A stretch of DNA of 64,000 bases from assembly GCA_963787675.1 (NCBI GenBank), contig CAWBDV010000018.1, positions 1-64,000 on the forward strand. The letters are read 5' to 3'. A program made the translations under genes and the position numbers. Positions within the stretch are counted from its first letter, which is position 1; each line of letters opens with the position of its first letter. Below, piece by piece: positions 29,237 through 37,487 of the stretch. Source of the DNA: JAJPKK01 sp963787675 (GTDB taxonomy: Bacteria > Pseudomonadota > Alphaproteobacteria > Rhizobiales > Xanthobacteraceae). A model generated the notes under the pieces. It was not told the origin of the DNA, ran no database searches, and saw only the letters and a list, made by a program, of their open reading frames with translations.

Positions 29237-30219
29237 TGCCTGGCCTCCCCACCGTTCCCGGCCGACACGGAAACGGCGAAGCGTTGTCTACAGACACGAT
29301 GGTCTTTATTTTGTTCCCAGTCGGCCCCCGCCTCTTTCGGCCATCGCCTCGCAATAGCGTCCATCAGCGGACCATAAATTCCACGCGGTCCGTGACAAGT
29401 GATTTCTCTTTTTCCATCCGCATCAACCGACTGGTAAAATGGAACGCCAACCAGGCGGCGATCAACTACTACGGGACTGCCGTCTTTTTCAGTAACGTAA
29501 AGTCGCCACACCGCTCCACCACTTGTGCCTTCAAAGCTTTTCGGTAGTGCAAAATTAGGATCACTTGTTGGCTCGTAATAACAAAGCTCAAAGTCGCTCG
29601 GGTATCGCAGGGCAACCAGAGTGGCTCCACAAAAACTCGCGGTGAAGCTTTTCCGTCTGACCGCTGGATTTTCGGTAGGCGCATCCTTCGTAAACTCGTG
29701 TATCATTCCGGTGATCATATCGACATGTGATGGAGCCGCGTGCCTATTCGCCAGAACATCATCGCGATGCTTGGTTAAGTTATAGAATGAATTTTTGGCA
29801 GCGATCCACCCGATGCTTTCTTGCGGGAGCCGCAAGAACGCCAAGTCGGGTCCTAACGGGCCGAAAGGCTCGGTTCCTGTCACAATGGCTTCTGCATACC
29901 CCATGTCGATAACTTGCTTCTGAAATCGTGATGGATCATCGACATGCGTTACGATGCCTACCTGCCCTTTCTTGGGGAGGGCGTTGATGACGTGACCCGC
30001 TGTAAGAATGCCACGCACCGATCCGACTGTTACTAATGATCCAGAACCAGCAGAGACAGCGTCTTCCTTTTTGCCATCTACAATTAGCCTCGCAAATCCG
30101 ATTGTGAAGAGCGAAATCTCCTTACTAATTTGCTCGGTGCTTAGAAGGAAGCGTCGTGCAAGCATCGGTATTGCTCCGCGAGCGGCTGCGCCCGTGTGTC
30201 GGGTGATGGCATTATGCAT
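29074..30219 (-). CDS. Trypsin-like serine protease
   Basis: 381 residues, GGAAG before the ATG at 30219. A complete catalytic triad in trypsin order can be seen: His76 in GILTAGHV, Asp125 in LGPDLAFLRL and Ser233 in FEGTSGGAVW. There is no signal peptide, so it is probably cytosolic, as are trypsin-like proteases in several bacterial immune systems. After about residue 305 (DWEQNKDHR) the chain reads through antisense of the SRAP remnant, so the last 75 residues are likely foreign sequence and the natural C-terminus was lost or replaced at about 29240-29300. It is divergent from the 638-residue gene at 30555, and they may form one locus. Confidence 0.72.
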   Translation of the reverse strand: MHNAITRHTGAAARGAIPMLARRFLLSTEQISKEISLFTIGFARLIVDGKKEDAVSAGSGSLVTVGSVRGILTAGHVINALPKKGQVGIVTHVDDPSRFQKQVIDMGYAEAIVTGTEPFGPLGPDLAFLRLPQESIGWIAAKNSFYNLTKHRDDVLANRHAAPSHVDMITGMIHEFTKDAPTENPAVRRKSFTASFCGATLVALRYPSDFELCYYEPTSDPNFALPKSFEGTSGGAVWRLYVTEKDGSPVVVDRRLVGVPFYQSVDADGKREITCHGPRGIYGPLMDAIARRWPKEAGADWEQNKDHRVCRQRFAVSVSAGNGGEARHQAASVASSIGSTIDGSSFSGLLTRVDIGHIRIRSAGNGRIRSRGSGSSLSQRV

Positions 30220-30554
30220 GGAATTTCTTCCAAATTGCAGGCGGGTGACGTCGGGTCGATCGGCACGGCAGTGCGCGTGCGCCCGCTGCTGTGGCGGGTG
30301 TTCTCTAGCTTTGTGATCAACAGAGATGGCGCGATAGAAAGGTTACCCGCGTACGCATGCCATGCGCTAAGACCTGCGCCCCAGTTTCACGGCTCCCGCG
30401 GCGCAGTCCGCCAGCATTGCAGCCCCCGTCGGGTCGTATATCTTCGGCTTACGGCGGCGCCTTCGTTGAACGATAGTCTCGTCGCTTGTTCAGAAAGGTT
30501 CTTGCCAGCCTCAAGCTCCGTGGTATGGCGTGGCAGGCAATGCGGCTCTCTTGA
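30220..30554. promoter_or_regulatory. Divergent intergenic region between the protease and the two-gene operon
   Basis: 335 bases, no gene supported. It must hold the two outward promoters if the protease and the 30555 operon are expressed. No inverted repeat that would suggest an operator was recognised. Confidence 0.3.
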
Positions 30555-32471
30555 ATGACCATTTCAGAGGATGTAGAGCAAATTGGACGGGGCCTTGCTG
30601 GGGCAGCCGACGTAAGTCTTTCGAGCACGCTTAACGAAGCTCTCGGCCGCTTCATCGGCGACGCTTACAAAGCTGCTGCCGGCTACATAATCGATCAAGA
30701 TGGGAGGCAGTCCGACCGTTTCGCTGCTGTGGTCTCGATTGCATCTGTCAGCGGCCCAACCGACCCCTGCGCCATTCCGGCGGATAAGACTGCGGCGGTG
30801 ATCGATGTTTGCGATGAACTTGACCTCGACCAATTCCGTGCTGCGTATGCGCGCATCGCGAACGCAAAGACGCTTAAAAAGACCGCGGTTTCGAAAGAAG
30901 AAACAAGAACAAACATCACCTTGGGCCTCGTGCTCGCGGCTCGTTCTACCGTTCCGTTAGAGGTTGTAGCCGAAGAACTTGATCGCCTTAATTCGAAGAC
31001 GCCAAGCAGCCAATGGCCAGACATGATCGCCGTCGCTTCAACGGGCGTCATCAATTACGCCGTCCAGTTCCCAGGTGAAGCAATCAGCGGTGACTTTTTG
31101 CCACCGGCCGAAGGCGCCCTCGCCAATTACGTGCCATCTATCTACGTAGTGATCGTGTTACGGCCCACCGGCACCTATGCATTCAACAAATTGTTGGCCT
31201 TTCTGCTGGTTCACCTTGGCACCTTTTCTCCTACTGCCAGGCTTCCGGCCTGGAACGAGGTTCTAAACGGAGTTACCCAGAATGTCGTGACGCTGACTGG
31301 ATTTCAATACAATATCAAGGGTGATCTAGTGCCAGTGCCAAGAGAGTTCTACAACGATCGCTATTTTCCGCCGCGTCCCCTGCTCATTCAGGACCCCCGC
31401 GGAAATGTCCTGTCCACCATTCAATACATGCCCTGGCAAGACGGAGGTACCATTCTCTTACGAGGTAAAATGCCGCTAGAAGGCTTGCTAGTCTTCCTCG
31501 GAAAAGATGGGTTGCGGGGCGGCGTAATCAAACGGCCCAACCTTCAAATTTCCCATGTCCTGCCAATCACCGCGAATGACTTCGATGTTTTTTTAAATAC
31601 ATTCCAACGGCAATCAAACATGCATGTTCGGACTGATCCTGGGCGCTTCGTTTTTCAAAAACTCGCAGATGAGGGCGCCAGTTCACGGTTTATGGCGCGC
31701 TTATTTCTTGGAATATTTCACCTAAGGGATGCTGTTTTTCCTAATCCAGCAACGCGGGTCGAGTTCGACAAGCTCTATGAGTTTGTGACCTCTGCGGTTT
31801 CGAGCGCCCGCACAGCGTCGCAAAATGTATCGAACATTTGGAGTGATCACGTACGAAAGGTAGGGAGGGGCGAGATCGTTCGTCATCAGGGAGCAAGTAT
31901 CCACATTGAAGAAACGATCGATGGAGAGCTAAGAAGAGAAGTTGAGGGCTTTTTGAATGCCGCGACCCGTTCCCTCAAGACAGGGATGCAGAACCTTGGT
32001 AAATCGTTGAACGTCGATGTGAGTTTTTTATTCAAAAAGCAGGAGACTTTCCAAAGGGGAGTGGCGGCCTTAGAGAAGACGGACCCGGACCTTGCCCAAT
32101 ATTTGCGGAATACCCGTTTTTGGTCAGAACCACTTCTTAAGAGCCGGAATGATCTTGAACACGAACTTGGGGTGCTCTCACGCATCAGCTATACGCCCAC
32201 ACGAAGCGGGGTCGCGCTCAACGAGCCCATCCTTGCCGGCATGCCAGTTACGAAGTTTGTGGAACATGTATTTGATCGGCTGATTTGTTTCGTTGAAGAA
32301 TTTTCGGCTTATTGCTTACAGCGGCGGCTGCCGCCGGGGATCACCATAACCGAGTTGCCTTTGGCAGATCGCGTCGTAGAAGTCCCGGAGCGATTTAGAC
32401 TAACGCTCGTGTTAGGAGGGCTGCCAACTTGGCGGATCGCGTTCCATACCTCCAAGTTCGAGGAAACCTAG
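30555..32471 (+). CDS. Large protein with N-terminal DUF6602-like, probably inactive nuclease domain
   Basis: 638 residues. The first 110 residues follow the layout of DUF6602-type PD-(D/E)XK domains: a helix, then GYIIDQDGRQSDRFAAVVSI, then CAIPADKTAAVIDVCDELDL and a helix with FRAAYARIANAKTL. In the active family the first strand carries an Asp and the second ends in EVK; here the positions read FAAVV (57-58) and Asp84-Val-Cys86, so the catalytic acid and Lys are gone. The remaining 500 residues, including IQYMPWQDGGTILLRGKMPL and a helical part to about residue 520, match nothing I can name. The stop is one base before the ATG of the next gene, so the two are translationally coupled. AT-rich relative to the core genome. 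The domain assignment is inference from pattern. Confidence 0.65.
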   Translation: MTISEDVEQIGRGLAGAADVSLSSTLNEALGRFIGDAYKAAAGYIIDQDGRQSDRFAAVVSIASVSGPTDPCAIPADKTAAVIDVCDELDLDQFRAAYARIANAKTLKKTAVSKEETRTNITLGLVLAARSTVPLEVVAEELDRLNSKTPSSQWPDMIAVASTGVINYAVQFPGEAISGDFLPPAEGALANYVPSIYVVIVLRPTGTYAFNKLLAFLLVHLGTFSPTARLPAWNEVLNGVTQNVVTLTGFQYNIKGDLVPVPREFYNDRYFPPRPLLIQDPRGNVLSTIQYMPWQDGGTILLRGKMPLEGLLVFLGKDGLRGGVIKRPNLQISHVLPITANDFDVFLNTFQRQSNMHVRTDPGRFVFQKLADEGASSRFMARLFLGIFHLRDAVFPNPATRVEFDKLYEFVTSAVSSARTASQNVSNIWSDHVRKVGRGEIVRHQGASIHIEETIDGELRREVEGFLNAATRSLKTGMQNLGKSLNVDVSFLFKKQETFQRGVAALEKTDPDLAQYLRNTRFWSEPLLKSRNDLEHELGVLSRISYTPTRSGVALNEPILAGMPVTKFVEHVFDRLICFVEEFSAYCLQRRLPPGITITELPLADRVVEVPERFRLTLVLGGLPTWRIAFHTSKFEET

Positions 32472-32472
32472 A

Positions 32473-33042
32473 ATGTTGTTTGCCGGCGACGCAAAGGACG
32501 CATTTGCCATCATAGTTGCGATCATAGCCCTCGTTGGGGTGATCATAAGTGCGTCGATTTCGCTATTCGTTTCGCGGCGATCTAATTATTTAAACGCGGT
32601 AACTGCTGAGAGATCAAAGTGGATCGACAAGCTACGTGTTAATGTTTCTAACCTCATTGCTCAAGCGCACGTGTTGGATGTTGAGTTGTACAGAAGCGAT
32701 GAATTTTCGGGCTCAAAGGACTATGATGCGGCAGTAAAAGAGTTAGTCTCGACCATGACCTTTGTCAGGTTACAGCTAAACCCGAATGGAAAAATAGACG
32801 CGAATATAATATTATTGTTGGGCGCCATTCAGAACCATGTTGGCGAGCAAGACTATCATAATTTGGAAAGTCTTTTTGTTAGGCATATGCAGTTCCTGCT
32901 CAAGGAAGAGTGGGAGCAAGTAAAATATGAAGCCCGCGGGTGGTTGGGTCGTTTGTCGTCGATCTATAAGAGGCGGCGGCATGATGCGGCTTATAGCAAA
33001 TTCTGCAAAGAAAAGGAAGGAGCAGTCACCCCGTGGCTATGA
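32473..33042 (+). CDS. One-pass membrane protein coupled to the preceding gene
   Basis: 189 residues. An N-terminal transmembrane helix at about residues 10-32 (AFAIIVAIIALVGVIISASI) is followed by SRRSNYLNAVTAERSKWIDK and a mostly helical cytosolic part (LRVNVSNLIAQAHVLDVELY; ILLLGAIQNHVGEQDYHNLE). Similar short TM-plus-helix proteins, with a TM followed by a NAVTxERSKWI segment, occur in many bacteria with unknown role. It starts one base after the stop of the 638-residue gene (TAG-A-ATG). A large sensor-like protein plus a membrane protein is a common arrangement in abortive-infection systems, but that role is not shown here. Very AT-rich. Confidence 0.75.
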   Translation: MLFAGDAKDAFAIIVAIIALVGVIISASISLFVSRRSNYLNAVTAERSKWIDKLRVNVSNLIAQAHVLDVELYRSDEFSGSKDYDAAVKELVSTMTFVRLQLNPNGKIDANIILLLGAIQNHVGEQDYHNLESLFVRHMQFLLKEEWEQVKYEARGWLGRLSSIYKRRRHDAAYSKFCKEKEGAVTPWL

Positions 33043-33181
33043 GTTTGATGGGATGCGCGAGACCGCAGCCCCGACGTGACGGATAAACAGACGTCCCCAC
33101 GCGGCGACCCGCGCAATCTCGATCTTCTGGCGTTAATTTCGGCAGCGGAGGGGGACGGCGCGCACCGCTTGTCCGCCGATC

Positions 33182-33505
33182 AGCGGCGCAGGCGGAGGCG
33201 CGTCGCGCGTCATCGGACGTTGGAATGCAGCGCTTGCGGCCGGACGCGGCACGCTGTGGTCGCCCACGATCCGGGCTGCCGTTCTAGCCGGCACGCCATG
33301 GCTCGATGTCTACTGCCCAGGGTGCCCCACGAGCCGCAGGATCGACATCCGAACGATTGATCGGCATTCGCTTGCGTCAGTAGGGAGCCTTGTGCTCGGG
33401 CTTAGGTGCTCATGGTGCAGCGGATCGACGCCAATGCCGAGGCTCACTGGCTTATATGCCGCAGAAATTCGGGCATCAACTGGCTCAATTTCGGTCAGCC
33501 AATGA
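33182..33505 (+). pseudogene. Rhizobial zinc-ribbon-type small protein, no start codon
   Basis: NAALAAGRGTLWSPTIRAAV, AGTPWLDVYCPGCPTSRRID, RTIDRHSLASVGSLVLGLRC and SWCSGSTPMPRLTGLY read in frame 2 to the TGA at 33503-33505. The CPGC and CSWC pairs look like a zinc ribbon; I know this kind of sequence as frequent in rhizobial genomes. A stop lies upstream at 33134-33136 and no ATG, GTG or TTG occurs between it and the conserved part, so the start is lost. Confidence 0.5.
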
Positions 33506-33558
33506 GGTCACCGAGGACTGCAAGCGCTAGTGGAGCCTTGCCGCGATCCGAACCGACC

Positions 33559-33795
33559 TCAAGAGTTGCTCAACTTCCCATGCAGGTGACCGGCCTGATG
33601 ATCGTGAACCAATTGGCTTAGCGAGTTATCGTCAATCTTGTGGAGCACATCGCTGAGCTTCTCACGGTCACCTGTGCCAGGAGCAAAACCTGCCCCGTAG
33701 ACTTTCCGTAATGTGCCGATCAGCGTGTTGCCATGCTTCTTGCTGATCTGTCCGTTTTTATCTCGGTGGCGTTCGTCGAGGCCGGGTTGTGACAT
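33559..33795 (-). CDS. Small conserved hypothetical protein
   Basis: 78 residues starting MSQPGLDERHRDKNGQISKK, with AGGAG seven bases upstream of 33795. HGNTLIGTLRKVYG and KLSDVLHKIDDNSLSQLVHD follow. Hydrophilic, of a type seen as small stand-alone genes in rhizobia. Function unknown. Confidence 0.6.
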   Translation of the reverse strand: MSQPGLDERHRDKNGQISKKHGNTLIGTLRKVYGAGFAPGTGDREKLSDVLHKIDDNSLSQLVHDHQAGHLHGKLSNS

Positions 33796-33871
33796 TGCAT
33801 TGCTCCTCTCGCAATTCTTCCGCAGAGCAGCGGTTGCCGCAAGCATTCAAGAGGTTCATTGATCTTGATCA

Positions 33872-34231
33872 ATGAAGGCCCGGCCCAAGCAGTCGAACTT
33901 CCACCTGCTGGTTACCCCTCGCCCTCGCCCTGCGGCGCAGTCATGCAGAGATCTACCATGTTTACTCGGCTCAGAACTTGATCCTGCGAAACGAGCGGGT
34001 TTGATGAACTTGCTGGAGCAGGAGTTGGATCGGCTGCCACTTGGCTGGGAACAACTCGAAGGCACAGAAGCTTTTATGGCCGCGGGGCGCGGTCGTATCA
34101 ATAAGCAGGTCGCTAAGGTTGCCGGCCTTTTCGAGAGCGGGCACAACACCAAGCACGCGACAGGATTGCTTATCGCCCTTGCCCAGACCGAAGCATTTTT
34201 AGAGCGTTACCGTGAGAGGGCCTTGGAGTAG
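33872..34231 (+). CDS. Hypothetical protein
   Basis: 119 residues. The first 30 are basic and Pro-rich and may be leader; from about residue 35 the chain is helical (KRAGLMNLLEQELDRLPLGW; GLLIALAQTEAFLERYRERA). No ribosome site is visible at 33872. No family recognised. Codon use is consistent with real coding in the second half. Confidence 0.4.
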   Translation: MKARPKQSNFHLLVTPRPRPAAQSCRDLPCLLGSELDPAKRAGLMNLLEQELDRLPLGWEQLEGTEAFMAAGRGRINKQVAKVAGLFESGHNTKHATGLLIALAQTEAFLERYRERALE

Positions 34232-34268
34232 GCGCCACCACCCATCCACCCTCGCACAGATGCGGAGG

Positions 34269-34514
34269 CTACATGCCAGATGGCGGGAACAAATGCGCTC
34301 GCCTGTCCGTCCTCACCAATGCGCCGTCGTCCTGCGTTACTACCGCGCCGCAAATCTGGCAGTTATACGTCCGTTCAGGAAGACCGCCGAAGCCAGGTTT
34401 CGTTCCAACAAGACGCAACGGCTGACCACAACTCGGGCACTTGGGACCCTCCTGCCCGCGGGCAACGGGGTGTGAATTGGTGCTTGCGCTATCCATCATC
34501 GTATTTGATCGCAT
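34269..34514 (-). CDS. Small zinc-ribbon protein
   Basis: 81 residues with CPSCGQPLRLVGTKPGFGGL and then YNCQICG, two CxxC pairs 30 residues apart as in a zinc ribbon. The sequence style (LVGT.P.FGGLPE..) is common among small rhizobial proteins. The start could also be 34499. Function unknown. Confidence 0.6.
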   Translation of the reverse strand: MRSNTMMDSASTNSHPVARGQEGPKCPSCGQPLRLVGTKPGFGGLPERTYNCQICGAVVTQDDGALVRTDRRAHLFPPSGM

Positions 34515-34863
34515 GCCTCGGTCGCCCCAACATTGATCTTCGTCAAATCTCTATCCCTCTGCGGGGCGAGCGCGCTCGGGGCCGTCTCGCTCAGTCAACG
34601 AACCATCAAGAACGTTGGCTGAGTTCCAGGCTGCGAGCCTAGCAACAAATATCGTCTTTCCAACACCAGCCGATTATCACGCTTTTGCGCGTAGCGGCTA
34701 ATGCCGCGATCTCCCGCCCCGATGTCGGCGCCCTCTTCCATCACACCGTTCGCGGTAGGAGGCAACGGGGTCGGCGACAATCGCAGTAGCGGTACTTAAG
34801 GCGCTCCGTATTTCAGACGACTTGATGGCTTCCGGCACACAGGGTGACGTTGCGGCCGCGCGG
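34515..34863. other. Intergenic region, no gene seen
   Basis: Around 350 bases without motif-bearing frames or clear repeats. Confidence 0.35.
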
Positions 34864-35235
34864 TCAATGCTGCGAACGCTCAGCCTCGCGCAGCACGTCA
34901 ATTGCGAGCCATGGCTTCGGCATGAACGTCACGCCTTCGGGCAGGTTTTTTGTTAGCGCTGGGCCAGAGATCACGATCACGTGGATGTTCGGGTAGCACT
35001 GCGTGGCGAAATGCGCGAGGTCCACGCCGTCGATATCGCCGGTCAGATTAACGTCGGTGAACATTATCGACACGCAGTCGCCCATCCTCTCCAGCACGCG
35101 CATCGCGCCCTCGGCGTTTTCGCACTGGATGGTACCCATTTCGCTTTCTTCCAGCAGCGTCACCATCAGGTCTCGCTGCGATACGTCGTCCTCTACGATC
35201 AACGCGATCGGCTTGAAGGGGCTTGCTTGTCCCAT
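34864..35235 (-). CDS. Stand-alone response regulator receiver protein
   Basis: 123 residues, a single CheY-like receiver domain with no output domain. The acidic pocket is in ALIVEDD (Asp16, Asp17), the phospho-acceptor is Asp61 in MFTDVNLTG, the conserved Ser is in VIVISG and Lys107 is in MPKPW. The start at 35235 has GGAG six to seven bases upstream; the longer frame to 35322 has no such support. No histidine kinase is adjacent. In rhizobia such single-domain regulators often act in phosphorelays. Confidence 0.85.
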   Translation of the reverse strand: MGQASPFKPIALIVEDDVSQRDLMVTLLEESEMGTIQCENAEGAMRVLERMGDCVSIMFTDVNLTGDIDGVDLAHFATQCYPNIHVIVISGPALTKNLPEGVTFMPKPWLAIDVLREAERSQH

Positions 35236-35428
35236 CACCGTCTCCATCAGGGTTTTTCTTGGTGTCTCGTAGTCGCGTCCGAGAGCAATCTCTTCCTGGC
35301 GGACACATCCCGGACTGCACATGCGCGCTTGTCATTGATGTAGGTCAACGATCTCTAGCGTCCAGGAGGCGCGCGTCACTGTTCTCAGCCTTCCTGATGC
35401 GAGCCCCTGGCAGCGCAGAACTATGCGG

Positions 35429-35466
35429 CGCTCATCAGGACCAAGCAAACGCTGATACCGTGTCAG
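35429..35466 (+). repeat. Diverged intergenic repeat, type A copy 1
   Basis: Resembles 36683-36719: both contain a core of the form GCAAACGC(T/C)GA(T/C)ACCGTGTC with similar flanks. Possibly remains of one duplicated non-coding or decayed sequence. Confidence 0.35.
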
Positions 35467-35523
35467 TCGCCAGTACTTATGTCGATACTAAGCGTCCCGT
35501 TGCACCCCTGCGGCACATCTGCC

Positions 35524-35845
35524 CTATTTGCCCATCAACCGCTTCTCGTTCTCGACGAACAGGTCGCAGAACGGCCGCCGCAAATCATTCTTGATCACCG
35601 GACCCGCGTCGGTGAACTGGATATAGGCGCGTGTCGAGGCATCGAACTTCGGCCATCGCGGAAGCTCGCCGCCGATGGATCACCTATCTTGGCTAAATTC
35701 GTCCAATATTGCTGCATCTGTTCGGAGACCTGCCGGTCGATGTCTGAGAACCCGCCGGGGCGAGGGCCGACTACGTCCACGAAGCCGCGATCCAAGGTGC
35801 CGAACACGTAAGCCAGTTCCGATGCGTGGGTCGCGCCTTCCCGCG
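35524..35845 (-). pseudogene. Carboxylesterase type B, C-terminal fragment
   Basis: ATHASELAYVFGTLDRGFVD, VSEQMQQYWTNLAKIGDPSA, then after a frame change RWPKFDASTRAYIQFTDAGP and VIKNDLRRPFCDLFVENEKR to the TAG at 35526-35524. This is the last ~105 residues of a type B carboxylesterase, including the catalytic His region (GATHASEL). The rest of the gene, with the Ser nucleophile and HGG motif, is absent. A frameshift near 35655 confirms decay. Confidence 0.75.
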
Positions 35846-35889
35846 GTCGTGATAGCACACGACGGACTTGAAAAAAGAAGGAGGTTATT

Positions 35890-36348
35890 ATGTTCGATCG
35901 CGGCTCAGGTTCAATGGTATCGCTAGCCATCGCAGCGGCTGCTGCCGGCGCCATCTTTTCAACTTCCGTGACAACAACCTTAGCTCAAGCCCCGGCGACC
36001 CCTGCTCCGCCGGCCGTTGCATCCGGGGCGCTGAGCCACAATGATGCGCCCGTCGGTGCGCCTGCTGGCAGGATCAAAGGTCCGAATGGAGCGCGGACTC
36101 AGCCCAATATCAAGCTCACCATGCCCCATGGCGGATACAGCATGACGCGCCGAGGCGTCTCCGGCCAGACATCAGCCAAACGACCCACAACTCTGTCCCC
36201 AATCATCCGCGCTCGCGGCCCAAATGTGCGCACTAGCGCTCCGGCGTCACCCACCATGCGTAATGCAGCCGGCGTCATCGTCCGTCCAGGCGTCAAAAGC
36301 CGTAACGCTGTCGGCGGCGCTGTGCCCAGGAGTTCGGATACGCGATAA
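35890..36348 (+). CDS. Exported Ala/Pro-rich hypothetical protein
   Basis: 152 residues behind an excellent ribosome site (AAGAAGGAGGTTATT). Signal peptide MFDRGSGSMVSLAIAAAAAG ends near LAQA. The mature part is low complexity, basic and Pro/Arg/Thr-rich (RPTTLSPIIRARGPNVRTSA), probably disordered. No family recognised. Confidence 0.6.
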   Translation: MFDRGSGSMVSLAIAAAAAGAIFSTSVTTTLAQAPATPAPPAVASGALSHNDAPVGAPAGRIKGPNGARTQPNIKLTMPHGGYSMTRRGVSGQTSAKRPTTLSPIIRARGPNVRTSAPASPTMRNAAGVIVRPGVKSRNAVGGAVPRSSDTR

Positions 36349-36682
36349 CGCCGGCCGTCGGCGGGTAGGGAACCCCGCCTCGCGCTTCATTGCCTTCGGT
36401 CAGGTCATCGGCATTCATATCGACGAGCGCTTCATCAAAGATGCTCGACACCGGCACAATGAAGCCGATAGCGCGCGCCGGTTACCAGGAATATTTCGTC
36501 AAGACCGTTGAGAACCGCTTCTTTGTTGAATTTGGGAAACTGTGCCAGACGACGCCTCGTCTGCGTGACGACACCGACGAGTAGCCGTTGCGCGGAGGCT
36601 CCACGTCTCCTTCTGGACCTGAACGCCCGTTTGCATCACGTCAGCCCAACTGCCGCACTCGGACGGTAAGCAGACTTCACGG

Positions 36683-36719
36683 CTCCTCCTGAAGAACGAG
36701 CAAACGCCGACACCGTGTC
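36683..36719 (+). repeat. Diverged intergenic repeat, type A copy 2
   Basis: Partner of 35429-35466 (shared core GCAAACGCCGACACCGTGTC with two differences). Confidence 0.35.
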
Positions 36720-36757
36720 CTGCGGCAGACGGCGAAGGCGTGACTGCTCCCGTATCC

Positions 36758-36802
36758 GGATCAAGGCAAGCGTCTCCCGGTCTGCCGGTGACGGGGCGGC
36801 AC
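36758..36802 (+). repeat. Diverged intergenic repeat, type B copy 1
   Basis: About 45 bases starting GGATCAAGGCAAGCGTCTCC; matches 37311-37355 with roughly 80% identity counted by eye. Confidence 0.4.
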
Positions 36803-37310
36803 GTTGACCCCGGTCCTTTCGTCATTCCGTCGTACCATTCGAGGGTGTGAAGCGGCGCGGGGCACCAAGGCAGGACGCTAGGCATTTCTGGCGGACCAAC
36901 AACGGGGGCTTGGGCCTTACTTCTTACCGCACTGATTTCCGCCCGGCACACCGACCGGCGATCATCGTGCCCAAAGGTCTCAGCCCTCGCCATCCAGCTT
37001 CGGCTGTTGCTGTTGCTGAGCGACGTGATGCTGACGCGCGCCTCGGAGGAAGACAGCGTCCTTGCAGAAGCCCGACCCTCCCCCACGACCTGTTGATCGC
37101 AGGGCAGGGATGAGGGCCGGGACGCTCGGGGGATAGGCCGAGCGAACTAAGCATATCTCGCCTGCCGAGGAGCGCTACAACGAACTGTGCGGGCTTTCGA
37201 GAAAAGCTGCCTTCACCGCTGGCATCTGAACCATCTCGAAAGTGGCGCGCAGTACCCTCAGTAAGGCCAACCGTTCGCGCGCCCACGTGGCCAAGCGGTT
37301 CTCCAGTAGT

Positions 37311-37355
37311 GGATCGAGGCAAGTCTCTCCCGTTCCGCCGGCGACGAGGCGGTAC
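37311..37355 (+). repeat. Diverged intergenic repeat, type B copy 2
   Basis: About 45 bases starting GGATCGAGGCAAGTCTCTCC; partner of 36758-36802, 553 bases away in the same orientation. Confidence 0.4.
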
Positions 37356-37487
37356 CTAACCGTTAGTGCTTACCTCATACCGTTGCACCGTTCGCAGTGT
37401 CGGACGGTGGCCCAGACCTTTTGTCTTGACCCGAACAGAACCCGCTTTGGTTCTTGGATCGAAAACTAATGGCTGAACATTGATCGC

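Larger units (their letters stand above)
36349..37487. other. Long non-coding stretch with diverged repeats
   Basis: 1.1 kb without a supportable gene. It contains second copies of two short diverged repeats (see 36683, 36758 and 37311). It looks like decayed sequence between two accessory segments. Confidence 0.4.
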
